In this document: piece by piece, positions 1 through 10,387 of the stretch | Position numbering within the stretch: the stretch's first letter is position 1 | Layout of the letters: every line of letters begins with the position of its first letter | Assembly (NCBI GenBank): GCA_021397835.1 | Contig: JAJFZO010000332.1 | Span: 1 to 64,000 of the forward strand | From: Moringa oleifera | Lineage: Eukaryota; Streptophyta; Magnoliopsida; Brassicales; Moringaceae | DNA length: 64,000 bases | Direction of reading: 5' to 3' | The notes under the pieces: model-generated | The model's database searches: none | What the model was told of the DNA's origin: nothing | Seen by the model: the letters and a program-made list of their open reading frames with translations, nothing else | Program-made: the position numbers and the translations under genes

Positions 1-1844
1 CTGTGAAACTGTGTATTCATTTTTTATGTTATCTTGTTGTGACTATTGAGACATTGACCTTAGAAAATAAGTCAGACCCTTGTATTATATGACATGGTCA
101 TGGTACATGAACTTTAAAATTCTGGAACAAAAGAGCTATGCAGCATATTGTATATTTATAAATTATAAATAAAATTTTAATGTAATATTCAAACAAATTT
201 AAATTAAGTTTAAAAACATATATTAATTTGCATGATAAACTAATAAAAAAGGTTTTGGAAATTGATCAGTATGTAACGTGGATCATCAATAATCAAATTA
301 ATTTAATTTTTAGTCAAATAAATTCTCTAAATATTTTTTTAAACAAAATTACTATTATAAGCGGACAACAATTTTAATTCTTAAATTATCAAAAAATAAA
401 TACTTAATTCATTAAGAAACACAAAAAAATTTTAGCAATGATTTGACAAATGCTCTAATATTTATGAATTATTTTGTAAAATGTTGTTCTTTACTAGACA
501 TACCTTTAATTAACCATCAATAAATTTTTTTATTAAAAAAACAAGAAGTTTCTGGTAAGTTAGAATAATGCAACTAGAATATTCCAATTTTATCTCAAGT
601 AAATTCTGGTAAGTTCTAGAACAACGTAGAAATTCAATTGGATCAAATAATGGATTCATATTCCCATATTTTAAAATTATTATTGTCGATTAATTCAACA
701 AAATTGTACCAATATTTTAATTAAGGTGGTCCTTGTTTTGGCCTTCTAAGTTGGGACAAATAATTTGCTGCCGCTGTTTTTGTAATGCTACTCTTTCCTT
801 TCTAATATTATTAACTAATATAAAAGCAAATAAAATAATAAAATCTTTGGCCACTATGTATCGCAACTTGCCTTAATTGGTCATGAATCAGACAGACTTG
901 CCCGTCTATGCCACTTCAATATTCCTCAGTCCTCACCTGTTTGGCCCACACTCTCCCAAGGCCGGTACGTGGCCGCCTAAATGGTTTACACGTGTGTCCC
1001 ATGCTAGTGTATCATACGGCTTTGAGTTTCACGTTTGTTTTCTTCTGTCAAATAAGAGTACTAGTTTAGGAACTTCAAAACATTTCAACAATTTTTTCGT
1101 TATTTTTTTATTTTTTTATTTTTATGAATTAATGATATCAAATCTTTCCAAAGAAAATCCTTTTAATTTTTACTAACATAATGTTATAGCTACTACATAT
1201 TTTAAAACCTTGATGATTTATTATATGTTTTCTAGAATTGTTCTTAAAACATGTGATTTAGTCCATTACTTCTCACTTTATATGTATTTTTTTATTTTTT
1301 TTATTTTTTAATATTGATTAAATTAATTATAAATTAATTATTTTAATTTCATTTAAATTAGATTATATCAAAAAATATAAATATTAAATTTGAAGATTAT
1401 TGGCTTGAAATTTTTTTACATATTTAAAAAACTATTCAAACAGCAATTATAATAAAAATTTAGTTTTATAAGAATCAAAATTTTATTTTAAAAATTTGCA
1501 CAATTAAAAAATTTAAAACATTCAAAAAAATATTTCGTAAAAGAAAAATTGTTCAAATTTAAAGGAATGAATTTGAAAAGGAGTATAGAATTTATTTAAA
1601 TTATTTAAGATAATTCAAGAAAAAAATATTGTTAGTTTTTCATAATCATTTGAGTTAAAATTTAATTTAAATTAAACAAAAAGATTAGATATATCAATAG
1701 AGATATACAATTAATTCTATTGATATATCAAAATTTAAATTAATAAGCCTTTACAATTTAGAGTGCATTTTTTTATATGTACCTTTAAGTTTTTACTTGA
1801 AGGGGTTGAACACAATTTAATCTTAACATATCATATTTTTTAAA
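1..1844. repeat. Left copy of a segmental duplication (mate at 62149-64000)
   Basis: This stretch matches 62149-64000 base for base apart from scattered substitutions and small indels. The offset changes from about 62148 to 62156, partly because of an 8-10 bp insertion near 63530. The match runs to both window edges, so neither outer boundary can be seen. The content is AT-rich, with a denser island at about 730-1060. I see no recognisable gene. The longest open stretch (877-1176) is open in both copies but resembles no family I know. Confidence 0.95.
960..1000. promoter_or_regulatory. Possible G-box/ABRE pair
   Basis: In the GC-richer island of the left duplication copy there is ACGTGGC (967-973) and the palindrome ACACGTGT (988-995), which contains the G-box core CACGTG. 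Such ACGT cores are bound by plant bZIP and bHLH factors. In the right copy the same places read ACGTGCC (63114-63120) and TACGTG (63136-63141), so both elements are altered. No gene start can be tied to them, so a promoter role is only a suggestion. Confidence 0.25.
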
Positions 1845-2210
1845 AATTATTGTATTACTTAGATTTTTTATTTTTGATTGTTCTAAGATTATAAGAAATA
1901 TTCTCAAAATAAATAATATATGCAATATTAAATAAAATAAAACAATAAAATTTACCATTAATTAATACATTTCATTTAAAAGTTTTTTGAAATACTTTGA
2001 CAATAATATTTGTTAAGTCATTATGTTGAGAATGAGTAATTGTAAGCAGAGGTAAACTTCTCATTTGAATTGGCTTATTAAATCAGCATTAATTATATAG
2101 AATGGGTACCCGTGGATCCAAAGGAAAGCTCTATACTCTCGATCACCACTAAAATAGGTATACATGGATGTACAATGGAACTTCTCGTTGTGGATAATTT
2201 GTTAAATTAC
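1845..2210. other. AT-rich spacer, nothing recognised
   Basis: Mostly A/T-rich sequence with a slightly more balanced patch at 2100-2210. I see no convincing open reading frame, repeat or RNA gene. Confidence 0.5.
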
Positions 2211-2305
2211 ATTTCGTTCAGATTAAAAGAGTAAGCATGAAGGAAATGAACGATGATGACATCAAACGAGAATGATTATCTGATTACTTGAAGGATCTAG
2301 ATTGA
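2211..2305. repeat. Short direct repeat bracketing the T-rich block (mate 4829-4911)
   Basis: About 90 bp resembling 4829-4911: both contain a variant of AAAAGAGTAAGCATGAAGG followed by GAAATGAAC, a run of GATGA-type sequence, GAGAATGATTAT and ATTACTTGAA. The pair flanks roughly 2.5 kb, most of it the T-rich block. This could be a duplication footprint, or two copies of the same leader sequence. Confidence 0.7.
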
Positions 2306-2899
2306 TTGAAGAGCTAAATCTTTTCAAGAAGAGCATGATCAAGAATTTAATAATAGTAAAGAGTTTGAGCTTTAAGTTTGGATCGCTAAGCATGTTGGCC
2401 CATGGGCTCTATTTCAACTATCATTACAATATCATAAATATATCGATTCATAACTATTCTCACCCATTTAAACTTGCACAATAAGCCATAAAAACAGGTA
2501 AAGATTTTTTTACTAATTTAAAATTAATGTTAAGTTTTAAGATAAAAATATAAAATTACTATTTATAATTTATTATATTAATATAAAAATGAATAAATTA
2601 TTTTATTAAATTATTTTAAATTACTATTTCTTTATTAATTCAACAAAATATGTTGATATATTGTTTAAAAAAAGAAAGTGTTGACTACAATGTAAAAGAT
2701 TATAATGTAAATTTTATTAATACCTTAAGAAAGGACCCATGGGTGAGTCATATGCTACAAAAGCAATACATATCATAGTCCAATTATTTGATTGGTCATG
2801 CATATCATGATGGTTGTCCCGTGGAGTCCAATTAGGCCATCTCAACTCTATACACCAAATTTAACATCATTTTGGTGCTAAAAGAGAATTATTTCAGAA
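2306..2899. other. AT-rich spacer, nothing recognised
   Basis: A 60-codon open frame at 2302-2484 has no family resemblance and starts inside the short repeat. The rest is AT-rich with a more balanced patch at 2730-2880. No feature can be supported. Confidence 0.5.
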
Positions 2900-4828
2900 T
2901 ATTTCAAAATCAATTTTTTTTCATCTCCGATCATTGCATAAAAAAAGCGATTCAAATTTGATTTTTTATAACTTTTGTTATATTATTATACTTTAATTTA
3001 ACAAAATTACAAATATTAAACCTCACTATGTAGTTGTGGTTTTGTTAATTTATTTGGATTTTAGCTTTTGTTACTATTTATATTTTTTTATTTAATTTTA
3101 GATGATTTTATATTTTTATTGATTTCTTTACTATTTGATTTATTGTATTTTTATCACACTTTTTTCTTAAAAGATCAATGGAAATGTAATTTTAAATTGT
3201 TTCTATAGAATATTTTATGATTCTTAAATTGTTTTAAGTTAATTTTTTTATCATTTCTCATTTTAAGTTTTTTAATCTTTTGTGTTTTCCATTTATTTTT
3301 TATTTTCTTTGATTTTTAAGATTTTATTATATTTTAATTTTTTATTTTAAGTTTTATGATTTTTTGATATATTTAATATTTATTTTATTTTATCTTTTAT
3401 TATTTTTTCAATAAAATCTTTTTTTTTTGACTTTGCAAAGAGTCTTGTCTTTTTACTGATATCTTTTTCTATATGTATTTTCTTAATTTTGTTGGATTTT
3501 TTTACTTTTTTCTTTTTTCTTTAAGTTACATTGAGTTTTATTTTTTACTTTCTTTCATTATTTTCTTTCAGTAACTTTGTTTTTTAAAAAAATTTTTTTA
3601 TTTACTTTTATTTTATTTTTAAAAAATTTATATTTTTTATTTTTGTTTACTTTTTACTTTTTATTTTTTTATTTTTTAAATTTTATTAAAGAATTTATAT
3701 TTTTATTTATTTGGATATTCTTTTGATTTTTGTTGTATTTTTATTTTTTACTATTTGATTTATATTATTTATATTATATTTTTCTTTAAAAGATCAATAT
3801 AAATCAATTTTTTAATTTTTTATATAATATTTTATGATTCTTTAATTATTTTAAATTATTTTATTTTTTATATTTTTTAAGTTTTCAAGTTTATATTTTT
3901 TAATAATTCACTTTTTCTTTGAATTTTTTGGATTTTATAATTTTTTTCTATTTTTATTTTGTTTATTTTTAATAATTTTTTAATATATTTTTATATTTTA
4001 CTTTATTTCTACTATTTTGTTTTCCAACAAAATTTATTTTCTTACTTTGCAAAGAGTTTAGTTTCTTTTAATCAAACAAAATTTATTTTTATACGTATTA
4101 TCTTTTAATCAAACAAAAGATGTTTGTTTCTTTTTATTTTTACTATTTATTTGGCTTCGTTTGATGTTCTTTTACTATTTTTTAATTTTATTTTAGTTAC
4201 TTTTGGTTTTTTAAATTTTTTTCATAATTATTTTTATTTTATTGAGTATTTTTATTTTCTAGTATTTATTTTTTAGTAACTTTATTTTTCTTAAATTTTT
4301 AATTTTATTTATTTTTTTATTTACTTGTATTTCTCATTTTGTTTATATTTTTTGTATTTTTTTTTGAATTTTTATCATCTTTCACTACTTTAATACTAAG
4401 TGGTGATAATTTTATTATTTTTTATTTATTTAATTTTTAATTTATTTTTTTACGCATTTTCATTTATTACTTTAGATAAATTTCATTTTCTTTCATTAGG
4501 TTTATATTTTTTATTGTTTTATTTGTTGTATTTTTATTACATTTTTTAAAAAAATAATGTAAATCAAAATTATTTTGATTTTTAAAAAATATTTTATGAT
4601 TCTTGAATTATTTTAAATTAATAATTTTTTTACAATATTTTTTGTAATTTTTCATTTTTTAAGTTTCTAATCTTTTTGTTTTTTCTTTTTCGTTTTTTAG
4701 TTTTTTGAATTTTTTAGATTTTATTACATTTTATTTTTTTTATTTTTATTGATTTTTTAATGATTTTACTTAATATATATATTTTTAAATTTAATATTTT
4801 ATGTTTAAATATTTTTTAAATAAAATCA
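2900..4828. repeat. T-rich degenerate repeat block, about three units
   Basis: The plus strand is extremely T-rich, but it is not simple poly-T: a series of landmarks recurs. They are a CCTCACTANGTGGTTG-like box followed by TTTTGTTAATTTATTTG (about 3021), AAAAGATCAAT (3170, 3791), ATATTTTATGATTCTT (about 3210, 3826, 4590) and CTTTGCAAAGAGT (3431, 4043). The landmarks come back every 0.6-0.9 kb and recur in the block at 9190-12960. The repeat is probably an old transposon-derived or satellite family; I cannot name it. Confidence 0.7.
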
Positions 4829-4911
4829 CATTTCATTCAAGTTAAAAGAGTACGCATGAAAGGAAATGAACAATAATGATATCAAATGAGAATGATTATT
4901 AAATTACTTGA
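4829..4911. repeat. Mate of the short direct repeat at 2211-2305
   Basis: Recognisable by AAAAGAGTACGCATGAAAGG, GAAATGAAC and GAGAATGATTAT in the same order as the upstream copy. It runs straight into the first unit of the ~165-bp satellite. Confidence 0.7.
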
Positions 4912-7293
4912 ACATTAAACCATTGAGCAGTTACTTAAAGAATAGCACTCACGTGTTCGGTACCTTCTTCGTCCTCTATTGCTCTCTCCCTCTCCCCTTT
5001 CTCTCTCTCAAGATCCTCATTGATTACTTGAGAATTCAAGAAAAAAAATAGAAAAATAGAAACACACTTCTTGCGTGCTTTCAAAATAAAATCATTGTGC
5101 AATTATTTAAAGAATAACACTCACGTATTCTGCTCCTTCTTCCTTATCTGCTACTACTCTCTCTATAACTCTCTTTCTTTTCAAAATCCTATTTAATTCT
5201 TGAACAATTGAAGAAGAAATGGGAAAACAGAAACATACCTCTTGCATGCTTTCAAAAGTAAATCATTGGGCAGTGATTTAAAGAATAGAACTCATATATT
5301 CTGTACCTTCTTCCTCCTTTACTACTCTTTCTCCCCTCCCCCTCCCCCAAGTCCTTTATAGTTCCTTGAGAATTCAAGAAGAAATAGAAAAACAGAAATA
5401 AACCTCCTACATACTTTCAAAATTAAACTATCAAACAGCTATTTAAAGAATAACACTTAAGTATTCTACACCTTCTTCCTCTTTTATTGCTCTCCCTCTC
5501 TCCCTCTCTCTCTCAAAATCATCTTTGATTCCATGAGAATTCAAGAAGAAATAGGTAAACAAAAACATGCCTCTTGTGTGCTTTCAAAATTAAACCATTC
5601 AGCAGTAATGTAAAGAATAACACCCACTTATTTGCACCTTCTTCCATTGCGGCTCTCTCTTTCCCTCTCTTTCTCTTAAAATCATGTTTGATTCCTTCAA
5701 AATTCAAAAAGAAATAGGGAAACAAAAAGATTTCTCATGCATGCCTTTAAAATTAATCCATTGTGTAGCTATTTGAAGAATAGCACTCATGTATGCTTCA
5801 CCTTCTTCCTCCTCTAATGCTTTCTCACACCTTATCTCTCTCGAAATCCTCTTTGATACCTGGAGAATTCAAGAAGAAATAGTGAAACAGAAACTTACCT
5901 CTTGCATGCTTTCAAAATTAAACCGTTGGGTAGCTATTTAAAGAATAGCACTCATGTATTTTGCCCTTTTTTCCTCTTTTATTGCTCTCTCTCTCTTCCC
6001 GTATCTCTCTCTCAAAACCCATTTCAATTCCTTGAGAATTCAACAAGAAATGAGATATCAAAAACATGTCTCTTGTATGCTTTCAACATTAAATCATTTA
6101 GTAGCTATTTGAAGAATAGCACTCACATATTCTACACCTTCTTCCTTTACTACTTTCTCCCCCCTTTCTCAATTTAAGAAGAAATAAGGAAACAAAAACA
6201 TGCCTCTTGTATGCTTTCGAAATAAAACCATTGGGTAGCTATTTAAAGAATAACACTTACGTTTTCTATATCTTTTTCCTCATCTGTGACTCTCTCTCCC
6301 AACTCTTTCTCTCAAAATCCTTTTTGATTTCTTAGAAATTCAACAAGAAATAGGAAAATAAAAACTCACCTCTTGCATACTTTCAAAATTAAACCATCAA
6401 GCCGCTATATAAATAATAGCACTCACGGATTTTGCACCTTCTTCCTCCTGTGCTGCTCTCTCTCTTCTCCTTTCTCTCTCTCAAAATCATTGTCAATTCT
6501 TTGAGAATTCAAGAAAAAAGAGGGGAAAAGAAACATGTCTCTTGTGTGCTTTTAACAATAAAACATGTCTCTTGTGTGCTTTTAAAAAGTAATTTTTACG
6601 TATTTTGCACCTTTTTTCCTTACTGCTCTCTTCCCCCATTTCTCTCTCAAAAATCACCTTTAATTCTTCAAAAATTCTAAAAGAAATAGGGAAACAATAA
6701 TATGTCTCTTGCATGCTTTCAAAATTAAATCATTAGGTAGCTATTCAAAGAATAGCACTTAGGTATGTTGCAACTTCTTCCTCTTCTGTTGCTCTCTCCG
6801 CCTATCTCTTTGTTGAAATCCTCTTTGGTTCTTGGAGAATTCAAAAAGAAACAAAGAAACAAAATATACCTCTTGCATGCTTTCAAAATTAGACCATCGG
6901 GCAGCTATTTAAAGAACAACATTCATGAATTTTGGTCCATTTTCCTCCTCTACTCCTCTCTCTCAAAATCCTCTTTGATTCCTTGAGAATTCAAGAAGAA
7001 ACAAGGAAATAGAAATATGTCTCCTACATGCTTTCAAAATTAAACCAGCAAGCAGCTATTTAAAGAATAACACTCACGTATTCTACACTTTCTCCCTTTT
7101 CTGCTGCTCTCCTTCTCCCTCTCTCTCTTAAAATCATTTTCAATTTCATGAGAATTCAAGAAAAAATAGGTAAATAGAAACACACCTTTTGCGTGCTTCC
7201 AAAATTAAACCGTGAGGTAGCTATTTAAAGAATCACACTCATGTATTTAGCTCATTTTTCCTTCCCTCCTATTCTTTCTCACATCCCTTGCTT
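4912..7293 (+). repeat. Tandem satellite, about 15 units of ~165 bp
   Basis: Units share one order of landmarks: a TGCTTTCAAAATTAAACCATT-like start, GCAGCTATTTAAAGAATA, CACTCACGTATT, an ACCTTCTTCCTCCT pyrimidine run ending in repeated CT, then TTGAGAATTCAAGAAGAAATAGG and AAACA. The TTTAAAGAATA landmark falls near 4935, 5108, 5277, 5441, 5611, 5773, 5939, 6109, 6243, 6410, 6745, 6909, 7061 and 7225, with a scrambled unit near 6545-6600. Unit length is mostly 150-170 bp. The unit looks like a plant 5' leader (CT-rich, then purine-rich) and also occurs singly at 15826-16006 and in part at 13130-13300. Short open frames inside it on both strands are by-products. Confidence 0.93.
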
Positions 7294-7600
7294 TGATGAG
7301 GAAGAAAGAATAAGTAAGCCAGAATTTTAGCAATTAATGCACGCCCTTAGTTTCTGCTCACTTATAAACCAAGCATAAGCACTTCGAGAGAAATTCTCAT
7401 GCTTTAGGGCTTTGGATGATCAAAAATAGCATCAAAGGATGATAACTATTGGCATTAATGCAGTTTAGATTAGTGCCTGTAGATAAAAGCAGCTTAACAA
7501 CATTTACTAGATTAATAAATCCATCATAAGTAGTACAAAGAAGGGTAGTGCTTTTATCCATGCCACGTGTGCAATTCACGTCAACTTCAGTGTGGTACGC
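7294..7600 (-). pseudogene. Ankyrin part of a CCCH zinc-finger protein, fragment 1
   Basis: Read on the minus strand from about 7597, the frame gives EVDVNCTRGMDKSTTLL, then VVKLLLSTGTNLNCINAN. This matches the second ankyrin repeat of the plant ankyrin/CCCH zinc-finger family, which typically has a VDVN-(7-9 residues)-TALHCA block followed by VVKLLL-GADPN-DANG. Only this repeat and a remnant of the following linker (up to the EERI-like stretch near 7300) are present; the zinc fingers, start and first repeat are missing. Substitutions such as TALHCA to TTLLCT and loss of frame after the repeat show decay. It is a more worn paralogue of the copy at 16007-16465 and lies antisense to the satellite. 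Confidence 0.85.
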
Positions 7601-8044
7601 CTTCTTGTTTAAGCTTTTCTAAAATCTTATGTTTAATGCTTTAGTTAAACCATTGTATAAGATGTTGCTACTTATATATGATTCCTTAGTTGCTCTGTGA
7701 AAAAGTTATGTTGATAATGATATTTTGGCCTACCATTATTATGCAATAGTTCTGTTCCTACAACTCTTGCTGATTGGTAATAGATTCTAACAGTTTAGCT
7801 AAATTGAATCATAGAAAATGTACAAGGGAGATGATGAACAAGATATGATTTGCCATAAGTGACTATCATGGAAACTTGTTGTTTTTTTCCCTTTGATATG
7901 AGTGGGCATTGTAGCTAACCATGGAATCTGGCAGCTTTAAGTCCTAGTGTCAAACAAGGCTAAATGAGAGTTTTTTAGCTACTAAAACTTTCTCTAATTG
8001 AATCTTCATTCAAATTCAAAAAGCTAACATAAAAAATTTAATTC
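7601..8044. repeat. Flank shared with 16466-16905
   Basis: This stretch continues the alignment between the two zinc-finger fragments, for example the GATGTTGCTACTT and GAGATGATGAACAAGA landmarks in both. The similarity stops at a common AAAATTTAAT (about 8043 and 16904). Beyond that point this copy continues into Copia sequence and the other into unrelated DNA. No coding exon was recognised. Confidence 0.8.
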
Positions 8045-8564
8045 ACTAAAGGATGAATGGGTTATGTAGACTCTGATTTTACAACAGACGAAGGCAAAGA
8101 AGATCTCTTTATGCTTATATTTTAATGTTTAAAGAACGTTGTGTGAGCTAGAAAGCTTAATTTCAAGCTATTATTGCTTTATCCAACATTGAGGTAGAGT
8201 ACATAGCAATTATAGAAGGTTTTAAGGAAGCTACCTGGTTGTTGGGGCTACTCAGGGAATTGTAGTTCTATAGAGGTCTCGTTACTGTGTTTTCAGATAA
8301 CCTATTTGCAATCCATCTCTGCCAGAATCCAACCTACCATGAACGCACAAAACACTTTAATGTGAAGTATCATGTTAAAAGAGAGAAAGTAGAACAAGGA
8401 CTCATACTAGAAAAGGTTGCCACTGACAATAGCCCCTCTGATATGGCCATAAAACCTGTTTCTTCTGAAAAACTACATAAAGTGTTAAAAGATTATTGGG
8501 ATTAGTATTGGATGATGCAGAATGAATCGAAGGTTGAACATGCACTCTAGATTGAGAGGGAGTC
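8045..8564 (+). mobile_element. Ty1/Copia polyprotein 3' end: RNase H, degenerate
   Basis: Three pieces of a Copia RNase H domain follow in order. GYVDSDF (about 8060) carries the first acidic residue. LSNIEVEYIAIIEGFKEATW (about 8176) carries the conserved Glu of the usual ALSTTEAEYIA block, followed by a stop after the LLREL-like stretch. From 8287, SDNLFAIHL-NPTYHERTKH leads into a terminus ending near 8505. The usual last catalytic Asp of the HID box is Asn here (HFN). Stops and frame changes make this inactive. It leads directly into the LTR. Confidence 0.9.
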
Positions 8565-8998
8565 TGTTAAAGAAGAAGATGATCCAGCGAAAAATGACAG
8601 TAAAGACTTCTCATGGTGTCGCCTCTGGATCTAATAGCTCAGTCATTAAAAACATGGAAGGTGATTTGAACGAATGAGTATCATCCAAGTGATAAGCTTA
8701 CTGCATAAGTGGCAAAATTTGTTAGCTTATTAATAGAAGAGGCAGCATATAAAGCTTTTGTATTTTTCAGCCTTTTCGCTGCTACTGAAAGTTTTGTACC
8801 CTCATTGATTGAGTCTTTTAGGAAGTATTAACCTTTGATTGTAACTAAAGAATTATAGGCCTATAATTGATGAAATTCTTTGTGTCTTTATGAGAGAGTT
8901 CCATCAATTGTATAGGAAGATTAAGTATCTTTAGCTACTAATGTCTTGTGTTGGATTTATTCTTGATGCATATGTGAAGTTGGATTCAAGATAGTGAT
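8565..8998 (+). mobile_element. Copia 3' LTR (about 430 bp)
   Basis: It begins with TGTTAAAGAAGAAGATGATC after a purine-rich stretch (ATTGAGAGGGAGTC) that fits a polypurine tract. It ends near GATTCAAGATAGTGA. It aligns along its length with 53475-53892, which precedes a gag gene, so both are LTRs of one family. Ends are approximate because neither the TG..CA borders nor a target-site duplication is clear. Confidence 0.8.
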
Positions 8999-9189
8999 TG
9001 ATATGAGTTTTTTTTTCCCCTGAAAATTACTTATTGTTTGCTTTACAAGAATCGAAAAAAGTCAAGGATTGAGTTTACAGAATATTACAATAGAAGTTAT
9101 ATTGCACAACTAGTATCATAACCTATTAAAGATCTATCAAGATTTCAAGAAAGTTTTTTTTTCAAGAAACTACAAAATTCAGTTCCATG

Positions 9190-10327
9190 ATGGGGTTATC
9201 GCTAACTTTTATTTTTTTATATTTTAATTTAATAAAATTACAGATATTAGACTTCACCATGTGGTTGCTATTTTGTTAATTTATTTGAGTTTTAACTTTT
9301 GTTACTATTTATACTTTATTTATTCAATTATAAATTTTATTTTATTTTTATATATTATTAATTTATTTATTTTAGATACTTTTATGTTTTTGTTGAACCT
9401 TTTTTACTATTTGATTTATTGTATTTTTATCACATTTTTCATTAAAAGATCAATGCAAATGTAATTTTAAATTATTTTTTTAGAATATTTTATGATTTTT
9501 GAATTATTTTAAATTATTTTAATTAGTTTTTTTCTCATTTCTTATTGTTTAAGTTTTTAAATCTTTCGTGTTTTTCAATTATTTTTTTATTTTTTTGATT
9601 TTATTATATTTTAATTTTTTTCATTATATTTTAATTTTTTGATATTTTTAATGTTTTAGATATTTTATTTTAGCTTATTAATTTTATTTTAGTGATTTTT
9701 TGGTTTATTTGGTTTTCCAATATTTTTTGTTTACTTTCATTTTATTTTTAAATTTTTTTGTTATTTTTTTGTATTTTGTATTTTTTTAATTTTTATTTAT
9801 TTTAATTCAATAAAATAATAAATATTTAACCTCATCAAGTGGTTGCAATTTTGTTAGCTTATTTGGTTTAACTTTTGTTGACTTTTTATTTTTTTAGTTT
9901 TTTAAATTTTATTAAAAATTTTATATTTTATATTTTATATATTTTTTCACTTTTTGTTGTATTTTTATTTTTTTTACTGGTTGACTTATTTTGTTTTTAT
10001 TATAATTTTCTTTAAAAAATCAATACAAATCAATTTTTTAAATTCTTTTATAGAATATTTTATGATTCTTTAATTGTTTTAAATTGTTTTATATTATTTT
10101 ATTCTCTTTTTTTAGTTTGTTAATATTTTGTATTTTTAACTGTTTTCTTTGATTTTTTTGGATTTTATAATATTTTTTATATTTTTATTTTATTTGATTT
10201 ATTAATAATGTTTTGAAATATTTTTATATTTCTTTTATTTTATTTTTACTATTTTATTTTTAATAAAAAATTATTTTCTTACTTTGCAAAGAGTTTAGTT
10301 TCTTTACAATTGCCTCTTTATATATAT

Positions 10328-10387
<60 letters not shown>

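Noticed and set aside
5519..6986. Open frames on both strands within 5.5-7.0 kb
   Set aside because: They follow the ~165-bp satellite units and change with each unit; no codon conservation.
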